A stretch of 13,609 bases of DNA from Longimicrobium sp. (GTDB lineage: Bacteria; Gemmatimonadota; Gemmatimonadetes; Longimicrobiales; Longimicrobiaceae). A program made the translations under genes and the position numbers. Below the pieces are notes generated by a model. It saw only the letters and a list, made by a program, of their open reading frames with translations. It was not told where the DNA came from and did no database searches. The stretch lies in the NCBI GenBank assembly GCA_030446945.1, contig JAUJMI010000047.1, positions 1 to 13,609 of the forward strand, in the 5' to 3' direction. This document shows positions 5,996-13,270 of the stretch, piece after piece; the stretch's first letter is position 1, and every line of letters begins with the position of its first letter.

Positions 5996-8269
5996 ATGGA
6001 CCAACGATCCCCCCAGGCGCTGACCTGTTACATAAGCGGCGTGCACAGCGGCCCGAATCCATCACCGGGGCTGGGCGTAGCGCGCTCGCTGCGGCAGGCC
6101 TTTCCGCACGCCCGGCTGGTCGCGGTGGACTACAGCGTGGAAAGCTCCGGTCTTCACAGCGAAGTGTTCGACGAGGTGTGGGTGCAGAGGCCGTGGAAGG
6201 AGATGCGGCTCTCCGTCTACCAGGACGCCATCCAGGCGGTGCTGGACGGCGGCGCGCTCTGGTTTCCGGGGCAGGACCTGGAGGTGGAGTGGATGGCCGG
6301 CGCACTTGCCGACCCCGCCCGTGCCATGCTCCCCGGCCTCCCTGCCCTGGAGCGGGTGGCCAAGCCCGCGATCTTCGCCGCGGAGGGGCTCCCCGTCTCG
6401 GTGCCGGAGTGGATCGGCGCGAACCGCTCGGACTGGGACCTGCACGCCTTCTGCCGAGAGCACGGCTGGCGGGTGTGGCTCAAAGGGCCCAACTACGAGG
6501 CGATGCGGGTGCGCGACTGGCCCTCCTTCCGCTACGGGCGCGACTTCCTCAGCGAGCTGTGGGGGACGGAGCAGCTCTTCGTGCAGCGCCACGTGGTGGG
6601 CGCCGAGGAGTCGGTGGCGTTCTGCGCCTACCGGGGGGAGATGCTGGACTGCGTGCACATGACCAAGCACACGCAGACGGTGGAGGGGAAAACGTGGGCG
6701 GGGGCGGTGAACGAGGTGGAGCCCGCCTTCGCCGAGGCGCTGCGCGCGCGAATCGCGGAGCTGAACTGGACGGGGGGCGGGGAGCTGGAGTACGTCCGCG
6801 CCCTCGACGGCACGCTGCACCTGATCGACTGGAACCCGCGCTTCCCCGCCTGGATCCACGCGGCGTCGTTCGCGGGGCACAACCTCCCCGCCCTGCTGGT
6901 GGAGGCGGCCGGGATGGGGAGGCCCGAGCCGTGCTCGTACCAGACGAACCAGTTCACCCGCATCGTGCTGGAGGTTCCCGTCCGCGGCACGCACCCGCTG
7001 CCGGCGGTGCGGCAGGCGAACGACCACTCCGGCGTCGGCTCCAAGCACCCCTCGGGGATGACGGAGCTTTCGCGCCGCCTGCGGGAGAACCGCCCGCGCG
7101 GGGACGAGCCCGTACGCCCCGGCCCCGTGGTGGTGCCCGCGATGGAGCGCGACCTGGAGGAGGTGGCGGGGAACGGCGCCTCCACCCCGCGGCGCATGTT
7201 CCTTCCGCGCACCTCGCGCGAGCGCTTCGCGCGGGTGGAGGCGGTGCTCGCCGCGCAGCCCGCGAGCGCGGTGGAGGTGGGGTTCGGCTACAGCGTGAAG
7301 ACCAACCCGCATCCCACCCTGCTGGCGCTGGCGGACCAGGCCGGGATGTTCGCGGAGGTGATCAGCTCGGCGGAGATGCGCCGCGCGCTGGAGTTCGGCT
7401 TCCCGCCCGAGCGCATCATCATGAACGGCCCCGCGTCGCAATGGCCGGAGGGCCCGGGCGCGGACGGCCCCCTGATGGCGGCGTTCGCGGACTCGCCGCA
7501 GGCGTTCGAGCGCTGGATGTGCCACGGGCCGCCGGAGGCGCGCTACCTGGGGATCCGGCTGCGCCCGGTGACGTTTGAGTCGCGCTTCGGCAGCGGGCTG
7601 GGGAGCGTCGAGCGCTTCGCCCACATCGTGAAGCTGCTCAGGGCCATGCCGCAGGAGCAGGAGATGGGGCTGCACTTCCACTTCGCCAGCGACGTGCTGG
7701 GGCCGGCGCGCTGGAGGGAGGTGTTCGAGGGGGTGGTGCACTGGGCATCGGCCATCGAGCAGAGCGTTGGGCGCGGGGTGCGCTGCCTGGACATGGGCGG
7801 CGGCTACTTCCCCGACGACTTCGATCGCGAGCTCCTCCCCCGCATCGGCGCCATGACCTCCGCCGCGTCGGTGATGCTGCCGGAGCTGGAGCGCTTCTTC
7901 TTGGAGCCGGGGAAGGCGATGGCGCAGCCCTCCATGGCGCTCGCCACCACCGTGCTGGAGGTGCGGCGCGGGAGCGACGGCACCGTCGAGGCCGTGGTCG
8001 ACGCCGCCATCTCCGACTTGCCCATGGCGCCGTTTTACCCGCACCGGGTCTACCGGCGCAGGCGGCAGGGGGAGTGGGAGGGGGTCGGCGGCGGCTCCGA
8101 CCGGCTGGTGGGGCGGATCTGCATGGAGACCGACATCCTGGCGAGCGACCTGAAGCTCCCCGAGGAGCTCAGGGCGGGCGACCGGCTGGTGATCGGCGAC
8201 GCGGGCGCGTACGACGCCAGCATGGCTTACAACTTCGGACGGGGGTTGCTGGAAGATGCGTGCTGCTGA
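5996..8269 (+). CDS. ATP-grasp domain fused to fold-type III PLP-dependent decarboxylase
   Basis: The protein is 757 residues from ATG 5996 (MDQRSPQALTCYISG); the ATG at 5957 is an alternative, and no start has a clear Shine-Dalgarno sequence. The N-terminal half (about 5-320) is ATP-grasp-like: VWLKGPNY with a candidate ATP-binding Lys, LFVQRHVVGAEESVAF, and the metal-binding motif LIDWNPRFP near residues 276-284. A linker (about 330-400) leads to an ornithine/diaminopimelate-type decarboxylase barrel. This has the PLP lysine in GYSVKTNP (Lys435), LHFHFASDV (558-566) in place of the usual HxGS strand, the glycine loop LDMGGGYF (598-605), EPGK (637-640), and the C-terminal CMETD (Cys709, Asp713) and GDAGAYDASM that complete the active site across the dimer. 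Both halves look catalytically complete. Expected chemistry is ATP-driven activation or ligation of an acid plus alpha-decarboxylation of an amino acid; the substrate is unknown. The next gene overlaps it by 14 bases. Butirosin BtrJ and BtrK are a functional analogy only. Confidence 0.88.
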   Translation: MDQRSPQALTCYISGVHSGPNPSPGLGVARSLRQAFPHARLVAVDYSVESSGLHSEVFDEVWVQRPWKEMRLSVYQDAIQAVLDGGALWFPGQDLEVEWMAGALADPARAMLPGLPALERVAKPAIFAAEGLPVSVPEWIGANRSDWDLHAFCREHGWRVWLKGPNYEAMRVRDWPSFRYGRDFLSELWGTEQLFVQRHVVGAEESVAFCAYRGEMLDCVHMTKHTQTVEGKTWAGAVNEVEPAFAEALRARIAELNWTGGGELEYVRALDGTLHLIDWNPRFPAWIHAASFAGHNLPALLVEAAGMGRPEPCSYQTNQFTRIVLEVPVRGTHPLPAVRQANDHSGVGSKHPSGMTELSRRLRENRPRGDEPVRPGPVVVPAMERDLEEVAGNGASTPRRMFLPRTSRERFARVEAVLAAQPASAVEVGFGYSVKTNPHPTLLALADQAGMFAEVISSAEMRRALEFGFPPERIIMNGPASQWPEGPGADGPLMAAFADSPQAFERWMCHGPPEARYLGIRLRPVTFESRFGSGLGSVERFAHIVKLLRAMPQEQEMGLHFHFASDVLGPARWREVFEGVVHWASAIEQSVGRGVRCLDMGGGYFPDDFDRELLPRIGAMTSAASVMLPELERFFLEPGKAMAQPSMALATTVLEVRRGSDGTVEAVVDAAISDLPMAPFYPHRVYRRRRQGEWEGVGGGSDRLVGRICMETDILASDLKLPEELRAGDRLVIGDAGAYDASMAYNFGRGLLEDACC

Positions 8270-8864
8270 GCCGACCGTGGAGTCGGCCCCCTGGGCCGAG
8301 TTCGTCCCCTCCGTACTCTCCGACCACGGAACCGAGTGCTGCACCACGGCGCGCGCCTGGTACACGGCGATGGACCGCTCCATGTGGCGCGGCGAGGGCG
8401 GCCCCGCCTGGATCTCGCGCAAGTTCCCCTGGGGCCCCAACAAGTGGCCGCTCTTCTGGTGCGAGGCGATGGAGGCGGAGGAGCTGGACTGCGGCGCGCA
8501 CCAGGCGCTGAGCATGGAGGCGTTCCGGGCGCGCGGCATCCGCGTGGTGCCGGTGCAGCTCGTGCAGCGCCAGGAGGTGCACCACCTTCCGCACTGGCAC
8601 GGCCGCTGGGGCGACGCCAGCGCTTCGCCGGCCTGGGCGCGCGAGGGGGTGGCCTATCACGAGGCGTGCGCCACCATCCAGGACGGCCGCGCGGAGGTAT
8701 GGGACGCGACGGTGGCGGCCTGGCTCTCGCCTCGCCACCTGGAGGGGGTGCGCAGCATCGCCGCGGTGCGCATCGGCGGGCCCGCCGTGTCGGACGACAC
8801 GGTGGATTGGCGGGGGGTACGGCTGCGGCTGGGCGCGTGGGCGTCGCTGGAGGCGGGAGGGTGA
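8256..8864 (+). CDS. putative transglutaminase-like cysteine enzyme
   Basis: A 202-residue protein whose ATG overlaps the end of the decarboxylase gene by 14 bases, so the two are almost certainly co-translated. A possible catalytic triad is visible in transglutaminase/papain-like order: Cys79 in ELDCGAHQAL at the start of a helix, followed by the strand GIRVVPVQLVQ; His135 in AYHEACA; and Asp150 in VWDATVAAW. The N-terminal part has a PAWISRKFPWGPNKW segment rich in Trp and Pro. There is no signal peptide or membrane segment, so it acts in the cytoplasm. Enzymes of this fold can be proteases, amidases or acyltransferases. Next to an ATP-grasp/decarboxylase fusion, an acyl- or aminoacyl-transfer or amide-cleaving step is a reasonable inference. 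Family assignment is by pattern only, without a search; the gene is intact and ends at TGA 8864, just before a palindrome-rich spacer. Confidence 0.75.
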   Translation: MRAAEPTVESAPWAEFVPSVLSDHGTECCTTARAWYTAMDRSMWRGEGGPAWISRKFPWGPNKWPLFWCEAMEAEELDCGAHQALSMEAFRARGIRVVPVQLVQRQEVHHLPHWHGRWGDASASPAWAREGVAYHEACATIQDGRAEVWDATVAAWLSPRHLEGVRSIAAVRIGGPAVSDDTVDWRGVRLRLGAWASLEAGG

Positions 8865-8879
8865 AAACCGGCGGCGGTG

Positions 8880-8893
8880 GCGGTTGAAACCGC
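8880..8893. repeat. hairpin with TGAA loop (copy 1)
   Basis: GCGGT-TGAA-ACCGC, a perfect 5-bp stem around a TGAA loop, 16 bases after the stop codon of the Cys-enzyme gene. It shares the stem-TGAA-stem design with the copies at 8969-8990 and 9007-9018. Confidence 0.6.
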
Positions 8894-8909
8894 TGCAACA
8901 ACGGCCGGA

Positions 8910-8927
8910 AGCCTGCCTTCGCAGGCT
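8910..8927. repeat. hairpin AGCCTGC-CTTC-GCAGGCT
   Basis: A perfect 7-bp stem with a four-base loop. It may act as a transcription terminator for the decarboxylase pair, though no T-tract follows; it otherwise belongs to the palindrome cluster. Confidence 0.6.
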
Positions 8928-8968
8928 CGGGGGTGCGGGGTTGGGTGCGGCGGGCACGGAGCCGCATC

Positions 8969-8990
8969 GCCGGGGGCTGAAGCCCCCGGC
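8969..8990. repeat. strong hairpin with TGAA loop (copy 2)
   Basis: GCCGGGGGC-TGAA-GCCCCCGGC, a perfect 9-bp all-GC stem. It is the strongest hairpin in the spacer and has the same TGAA loop as its neighbours, which suggests a dispersed palindrome family rather than independent terminators. Confidence 0.75.
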
Positions 8991-9004
8991 TGGAACCACG
9001 GGAA

Positions 9005-9020
9005 GGCGGCTGAAGCCGGC
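9005..9020. repeat. hairpin with TGAA loop (copy 3)
   Basis: CGGC-TGAA-GCCG (9007-9018), a 4-bp stem with one further G-C pair after a mismatch. It is a weaker copy of the same design, 14 bases after copy 2. Confidence 0.5.
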
Positions 9021-9210
9021 TCGAGTACCGCTCCGTTGGCCAATGTCGCTTCCCGAGCGAAGCGCTGCTCCGGCCTCTCCACGCTCCACCGACGGGCGCG
9101 GAGCGAAGGAGACGAGCTCTGCCGCGAAGCACCGCCCCACCCGATGTTCGGCGTCGAAGTGGCCGGCTCCTCCACCGCGGGAGCGGGCTGCCGTGCAGAA
9201 CCGGGGGCAC

Positions 9211-9232
9211 GGGCAGCCACATGGGGCTGCCC
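9211..9232. repeat. hairpin GGGCAGCC-ACATGG-GGCTGCCC
   Basis: A perfect 8-bp stem with a six-base loop containing CATGG. It is a different sequence from the TGAA group but equally palindromic, and again far from any coding region. Confidence 0.65.
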
Positions 9233-9509
9233 CTGATATGGAAGGGCTTCTGTCAAGGGGCGCGATGGCATGTGCGCGCCGCCCTGGTATGCTGGGCGGA
9301 CGCCCCCGAGGCCGAAACGACGATGAATCCGCCTGATATGCGCCGGTTAGGTCTCTCGACCCAGAGCGGGGAAGAATTCGGATTCGTCTGGAGCTTGCCG
9401 CGTTCTACGTAGCGCGGGGTTCGGCATGCCTTACCCGCATAGGGGCGACGGGCGTTCTCCTGTCGTGCCTCGGGGGTCGTCCTCCCCGTCCTACAGCTTC
9501 GTGTATCCG

Positions 9510-10676
9510 TCAGGCGGCCGTGCGCAGAGGCTCGCCGATTGATTCCTTCCGGACCTGCTGCTGTGCTTCGGCGTTCAGATCGACTTCGCGCATCACGGCC
9601 CAGATGAAGCCGACCAGTTCCCGGGCCACCGCTACCACCGCGATGTTACTCCCGCGGCGAGCCGAGATCCGCTTCCACACCTTGTGGAGCCGGTGCTGGG
9701 CTTTCCACGAGTGTGCCACGAGCGACGCGGAGGCCCCCTGCTGCCGCCGTTTCAGCGCCGCCCCGACCGTGGGTACTCGGCAGTAGCTCCAGGCCGCCTG
9801 GACCAGCACGTGCCGGCAGTGGCTGTTCCCCGCTTTCGTGATGCTGCCCCGCCGGTGCCGCTCCCCCGAGGAGTCCTCACGCGGGATCAGGCCCAGGTAG
9901 CTCATCAGCGCCTCGGGCTTGCCAAAGCGGCGGAAATCCCCGATCTCGCTCGCCAGCACCATCGCCGCGTGCGTGTCGAGCCCGCGGAAGCACTTCAGCG
10001 CCGCCACTCGCTCCTGGTAGTACGGCTTAAGCGCCTGATCCTCGATCCACCGGTCCAGCTCGTCGCGCCGGCCGATCTTGTACTCCAGCAGCCCGATGTA
10101 CTCCGAGAGCACCAGGTGGTCCTCCGCCGGGAGGGCGCCCGGGCACAGAAGCGCGCGCAGCCACTCCCAGTGCCGCTTCGTCCAGTTATGCTTCCCCTCG
10201 CGGTATACCAGGCCGCGGCGGGCCAGGAACTTCAGGATACTGTGCCGCGTCTGCAGGATCTCCTTCTGGAATCGCGCGCGGCAGCGGACCACGTCGCGCA
10301 CCCGCTCCTCCGCCTCGCTCGGCACCCGCACCGGGACCAGCTGCCCCGCACGGTAGAGCCGGCCCAGCTCGCTCGCGTCGTACCGATCGTGCTTGCGATG
10401 CTTCCCGGGGCGCTGCGGAATGAGCGACGGCGCGATCACTTCGCAGGCGTATCCCCACTCCCTCATCGCCCGCTCGATCACGAACCCCGCTCCGCTCGCC
10501 TCGTAGCAGGCGCGGATCTCACCCTGCTCCGCCTGGCGCGCCAGGAAGCGCCGCAGCTTCACGGGGTCGTTGGGCAGGCGCGTGACCTCCTTGGGCTTCT
10601 CCGCAGCACCCACGTACACCGCGATCGTGATGGAGTCCTTGTGTACATCCATCCCAAGCCAGATTATCTCACGCAT
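9510..10676 (-). mobile_element. IS110-family transposase
   Basis: An intact 388-residue transposase (recombinase). The start at ATG 10676 (MREIIWLGMDVHKDS) is chosen because AGGAG lies about 9 bases upstream; the open frame extends to a GTG at 10739. The N-terminal RuvC-like DEDD domain shows Asp10 (GMDVHK), Glu59 (CYEAS) and Asp97/Asp100 (KHDRYDASELGRL). A helical middle part follows (about 120-225). The C-terminal Transposase_20-type domain shows LKCFRGLDTHAAMVLASEIG (about 227-246), FGKPEALMSYLGLIP and SSGERHRRGSITKAGNSHCR (about 269-288), where the conserved serine region lies. Family knowledge: IS110 elements move through a circular intermediate without terminal inverted repeats, guided by a structured bridge RNA encoded in the element's non-coding end. 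All key residues are present, so it may be active. It is inserted between the decarboxylase pair and the antiporter, on the opposite strand to both. Confidence 0.95.
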
Positions 10677-10961
10677 AGGGCTGGTCTCCTGTCCGAATGC
10701 GGCCTCAGCCGCATGTGGCTCTGATGCTCCTGCGTTCACACGAGGATCATTAATCCACGCGAAACCAGGGGGCCAGCCCTTCCATACATTCTACGACAGG
10801 TCCGCCGGCGCGAGCGTGCGAAGGCGGAATTATTGTGTTGTTGCTGCGAGTGGCCCTGTTTCCATCGTTGGCTCGGGTTGTGCTAAGTACCTGCCGTAAA
10901 CGTCCGTAGTTGCCTCCGGAATCCCCTGCCCCGGGGCGGCGCGGCGCCGTTCTCCGTGAGA
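10677..10961 (-). other. non-coding region upstream of the IS110 transposase (candidate bridge-RNA DNA) and antiporter leader
   Basis: About 285 bases without a supported gene. The part nearest the transposase start holds a perfect hairpin (10697-10714) and, at 10741-10800, a segment less GC-rich than its surroundings. In the IS110 group the bridge RNA is encoded upstream of the recombinase, so it would be expected between the element's left end and 10676. I cannot place the element boundary or fold the RNA reliably by eye. The rightmost part (about 10850-10961) must contain the promoter of the antiporter gene. Confidence 0.4.
10697..10714 (-). repeat. hairpin just upstream of the transposase ribosome binding site
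   Basis: On the minus strand it reads ATGCGGC-TGAG-GCCGCAT, a perfect 7-bp stem with a four-base loop, about 9 bases before the AGGAG that precedes the transposase ATG. It could limit transposase translation or be part of the structured non-coding RNA of the element. Confidence 0.6.
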
Positions 10962-13112
10962 ATGCAAGGGTTCACCGCGGCTCCCCACCACGACGTCCTC
11001 GCCCTCGTCCTGCAGGTCGCGCTGCTGCTGCTGGTGGCGCGCGCGCTGGGCGAGGTGGCGCAGCGCTTCCGCCAGCCGGCGGTGGTGGGGGAGATCCGCG
11101 CCGGGATCATCCTGGGGCCGTCGTTGCTCAGCGGCTTCTTCCCCGTGCTCGGGAATTGGATCGTCCCGCACACCCAGGTGCAGGGGTATCTGCTGGAGGT
11201 GGTGAGCCTTTTCGGCGCCATGTTCCTCCTGCTGATCACCGGCCTGGAGACCGATCTGCAGCTCATCCGGCGGCAGGCGCGCACGGCGCTGGGGGCGTCG
11301 TTCGGCGGGATCGTGGTGCCGTTCGCCACCGGATACGTGCTGGGGCTCTACATTCCCCAGGACCTGCTGGCGCGGCCCGACCGCCCCATCGTCTTCGCGC
11401 TGTTTCTCGCCACGGCCATGTCCATCTCCGCGATCCCGGTGATCGCAAAGGTGCTGATGGACCTCAACCTCATGCGGCGCGACGTGGGGCAGGCCATCAT
11501 CGCCGCGGGGATGACGGACGACGCGATCGGCTGGATGCTGCTCTCGGTGGTGCTGGGGCTGGCGGGGGGGGAGGCGACCAACATGGGGACGGTGGGGCTG
11601 GCGGTCGGCAAGGTGCTGGGGTTCATGGCGATCAGCTTCACCGTGGGGCGCTGGATCGTGCGCCACACCCTCAACTACGTGCAGGACCACGCGATCAGCC
11701 ACCACCGCATCCTGTCTCTGGTGGTGATCTTCACCTTCGCGTGGGGCGCGCTGTCGATGGCGCTGGGGCTGGAGGCGATGCTCGGCGCCTTTGTGATGGG
11801 GATCCTCTTCGGGGGGATGCCGCGCCTCCCCAGCCGCGTGTTCCACAGCGTGGAGACGATGGCGATGGCGGTGTTCGCGCCCATCTTCTTCGCGGTGGCG
11901 GGGCTAAAGGTGAACGTGCGCAGCCTGGCCGAGCCGCGGCTGATCGGCATCGCGCTGCTGGTGATCGCGGTCGCCTGCTTCGGCAAGGTGGTGGGCGGGT
12001 ACGCCGGAGCGCGCTTCCTGGGGGGGCGCGACCACTGGACCGCGCTCAGCTTCGGCGTGGGGATGAACGCGCGCGGGGCCATGGAGATCATCATCGCCAG
12101 CATCGGCCTCTCCATGGGGCTGCTGACGCAGGAGATGTTCTCCATCATCGTGGTGATGGCCATCAGCACCTCCGTGCTTGCCCCGCCCGCGCTGCGCTGG
12201 ACGCTGAGCCGCGTGCGCATCGGCCAGCAGGAGATGGAGCGGCTGAAGCGCGAGGAGCTGGCGGAGGACAGCCTGATCGCGGGGGTGAAGCGCGTGCTGG
12301 TGCCGGTGCGCTGCCGCACCTCGGAGCGCCGCTCGCTCTTCCGCCTGGAGGCCGAGCTGATCCAGCAGATGCGCGAGCGGAACGCGGTGGCGGTCACCCT
12401 GTTCACGGTGGTGGAGGAGTGCGACCGGGCGGGGAGCGAGGAGTTCCTGGCGCGCGTGTCCGAGTCGTTCCCCGGCACGGAGCTCACGCGCAAGGTGGTG
12501 GAGGGGAAGGACATCGCCAAGGCGATCCTGGCCGAGGCGGAGAACGACTACGACCTGATCCTCCTGGGCGCCCCCGCCTCGTCGGACGGCAGGGAGGAGC
12601 TCTTCGACCCCATGGTGGACTACCTGCTGCGCATGGCCCCATGCCCCACCATGGTGGTGAAGGGGCGGCTGGGCGAGCAGAACTGGCCGCCCTGCCGCAT
12701 CCTCCTCCCCACCAACGGCTCCGCGGCCTCGCGCGCCGCCGCCGACGTGGCCTTCGCGCTGGCGCTGGGCGACGGGCGCGAGGTGATGGTGCTGAACGTG
12801 GTGGAGGCGCGCGAGGGGGGGCGCAGGCTGGACCTGGGCGGCGAGGAGATGCGCCGGCAGATGGAGGCTGCACGCGCCATCGTGGACCAGCTCTGCATCA
12901 TGGGCGAGGCGCTGGGCGTGCGCACGCAGACGGAGGTGCGCGCCGGCGCCAACCCGGAGGCCGTCATCCTGGAGCTGGCGCGCGACGGCATCGACCTGGT
13001 GGTGCTGGGCACCGACCTGCGCCCCGCGTCCGACCGCCTCTTCCTGGGGCCGCGCGTGGAGCGGGTGCTGAACAATGCGGCGTGCCCCGTGGTGGTGATG
13101 AACGCGTCGTAA
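10962..13112 (+). CDS. CPA2-family cation/proton antiporter with two C-terminal universal stress protein domains
   Basis: A 716-residue inner-membrane protein from ATG 10962 (a GTG two codons earlier is the alternative). Residues about 10-415 form a hydrophobic core of roughly a dozen membrane segments. FRQPAVVGEIRAGIILGPS near residue 37 is the family's first conserved loop. The broken-helix motif ATAMSISAIPVIAKVLMDL (about 150-168) and GMTDDAIGW, with the adjacent Asp pair near 186-187, are typical of the ion-binding site; a second conserved stretch is GMNARGAMEIIIASIG. After a charged linker come two Usp domains (about 443-568 and 578-716), the second ending LFLGPRVERVLNNAACPVVV. Family role: exchange of Na+ or K+ for H+, with the cytoplasmic Usp domains probably acting as nucleotide- or stress-responsive regulators. 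Cation specificity cannot be read here. It stands alone, downstream of the IS element and followed by a strong hairpin. Confidence 0.92.
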   Translation: MQGFTAAPHHDVLALVLQVALLLLVARALGEVAQRFRQPAVVGEIRAGIILGPSLLSGFFPVLGNWIVPHTQVQGYLLEVVSLFGAMFLLLITGLETDLQLIRRQARTALGASFGGIVVPFATGYVLGLYIPQDLLARPDRPIVFALFLATAMSISAIPVIAKVLMDLNLMRRDVGQAIIAAGMTDDAIGWMLLSVVLGLAGGEATNMGTVGLAVGKVLGFMAISFTVGRWIVRHTLNYVQDHAISHHRILSLVVIFTFAWGALSMALGLEAMLGAFVMGILFGGMPRLPSRVFHSVETMAMAVFAPIFFAVAGLKVNVRSLAEPRLIGIALLVIAVACFGKVVGGYAGARFLGGRDHWTALSFGVGMNARGAMEIIIASIGLSMGLLTQEMFSIIVVMAISTSVLAPPALRWTLSRVRIGQQEMERLKREELAEDSLIAGVKRVLVPVRCRTSERRSLFRLEAELIQQMRERNAVAVTLFTVVEECDRAGSEEFLARVSESFPGTELTRKVVEGKDIAKAILAEAENDYDLILLGAPASSDGREELFDPMVDYLLRMAPCPTMVVKGRLGEQNWPPCRILLPTNGSAASRAAADVAFALALGDGREVMVLNVVEAREGGRRLDLGGEEMRRQMEAARAIVDQLCIMGEALGVRTQTEVRAGANPEAVILELARDGIDLVVLGTDLRPASDRLFLGPRVERVLNNAACPVVVMNAS

Positions 13113-13131
13113 GGAGGCCTCTCTCCGCGGC

Positions 13132-13172
13132 GCACCCCCATCCCCCAAAACTGCCTGGGGGAGGGGGGGTGC
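13132..13172 (+). terminator. GC-rich hairpin after the antiporter gene, possible terminator
   Basis: GCACCCCC and TCCCCCA (13132-13147) pair with TGGGGGA and GGGGGTGC (13156-13172), giving two stem blocks of 7 and 8 bp with a small internal bulge and an 8-base loop. It begins 20 bases after the TAA of the antiporter. There is no T-tract after it, so it would be a non-canonical or Rho-assisted terminator, or simply a transcript-stabilising structure. Confidence 0.55.
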
Positions 13173-13186
13173 TCGTATGGGTGCGG

Positions 13187-13221
13187 TTCGGAATTCGCGC
13201 CGAGCGTTATATATTAAATTA
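13187..13221 (+). promoter_or_regulatory. probable promoter of the hydrolase gene
   Basis: A sharp AT island, TTATATATTAAATTA (13207-13221), stands out in a region of about 70% GC, 50 bases before the hydrolase ATG. TATATT at 13210-13215 fits a -10 box at five of six positions. TTCGGA at 13187-13192 could be a weak -35 box, with 17-base spacing. The purine-rich AGGAAGGGG just after it is too far from the ATG to be its ribosome binding site. Confidence 0.55.
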
Positions 13222-13270
13222 GGAAGGGGACGCCGCCCCGCGCGTTCCGAACCCCGCACCCTCCAGGTCC

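Larger units (their letters stand above)
8865..9509. other. non-coding spacer rich in GC palindromes
   Basis: This 645-base stretch lies between the Cys-enzyme gene and the end of the transposase gene. Frames that cross it are compositional noise. Its left half (8880-9020) holds four hairpins and its middle (9211-9232) a fifth, all listed separately. Positions 9233-9420 are less GC-rich and contain no recognised gene; a frame encoding MNPPDMRRLGLSTQSGEEFG (about 9322-9412) could be a short peptide or remnant but is not supported. The 3' boundary of the IS110 element must fall somewhere in about 9330-9505, but IS110 elements lack terminal inverted repeats and I could not place it. Confidence 0.6.

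Noticed and set aside
6062..8539. An 825-codon open frame on the minus strand
   Set aside because: It lies antisense to the fusion enzyme and is His-, Arg- and Ala-rich without motifs; long antisense frames are expected at this GC content.
8877..9412. Frames of 119, 150 and 63 codons in the spacer
   Set aside because: They cross the palindrome cluster, lack ribosome binding sites and have noise-like composition.
9684..10724. 346-codon plus-strand frame antisense to the transposase
   Set aside because: Leu/Arg/His-rich shadow with no motif; the transposase on the other strand is unambiguous.
10910..13259. 770-codon plus-strand frame and 451-codon minus-strand frame over the antiporter
   Set aside because: Both are compositional shadows; the antiporter frame has clear membrane segments and family motifs.
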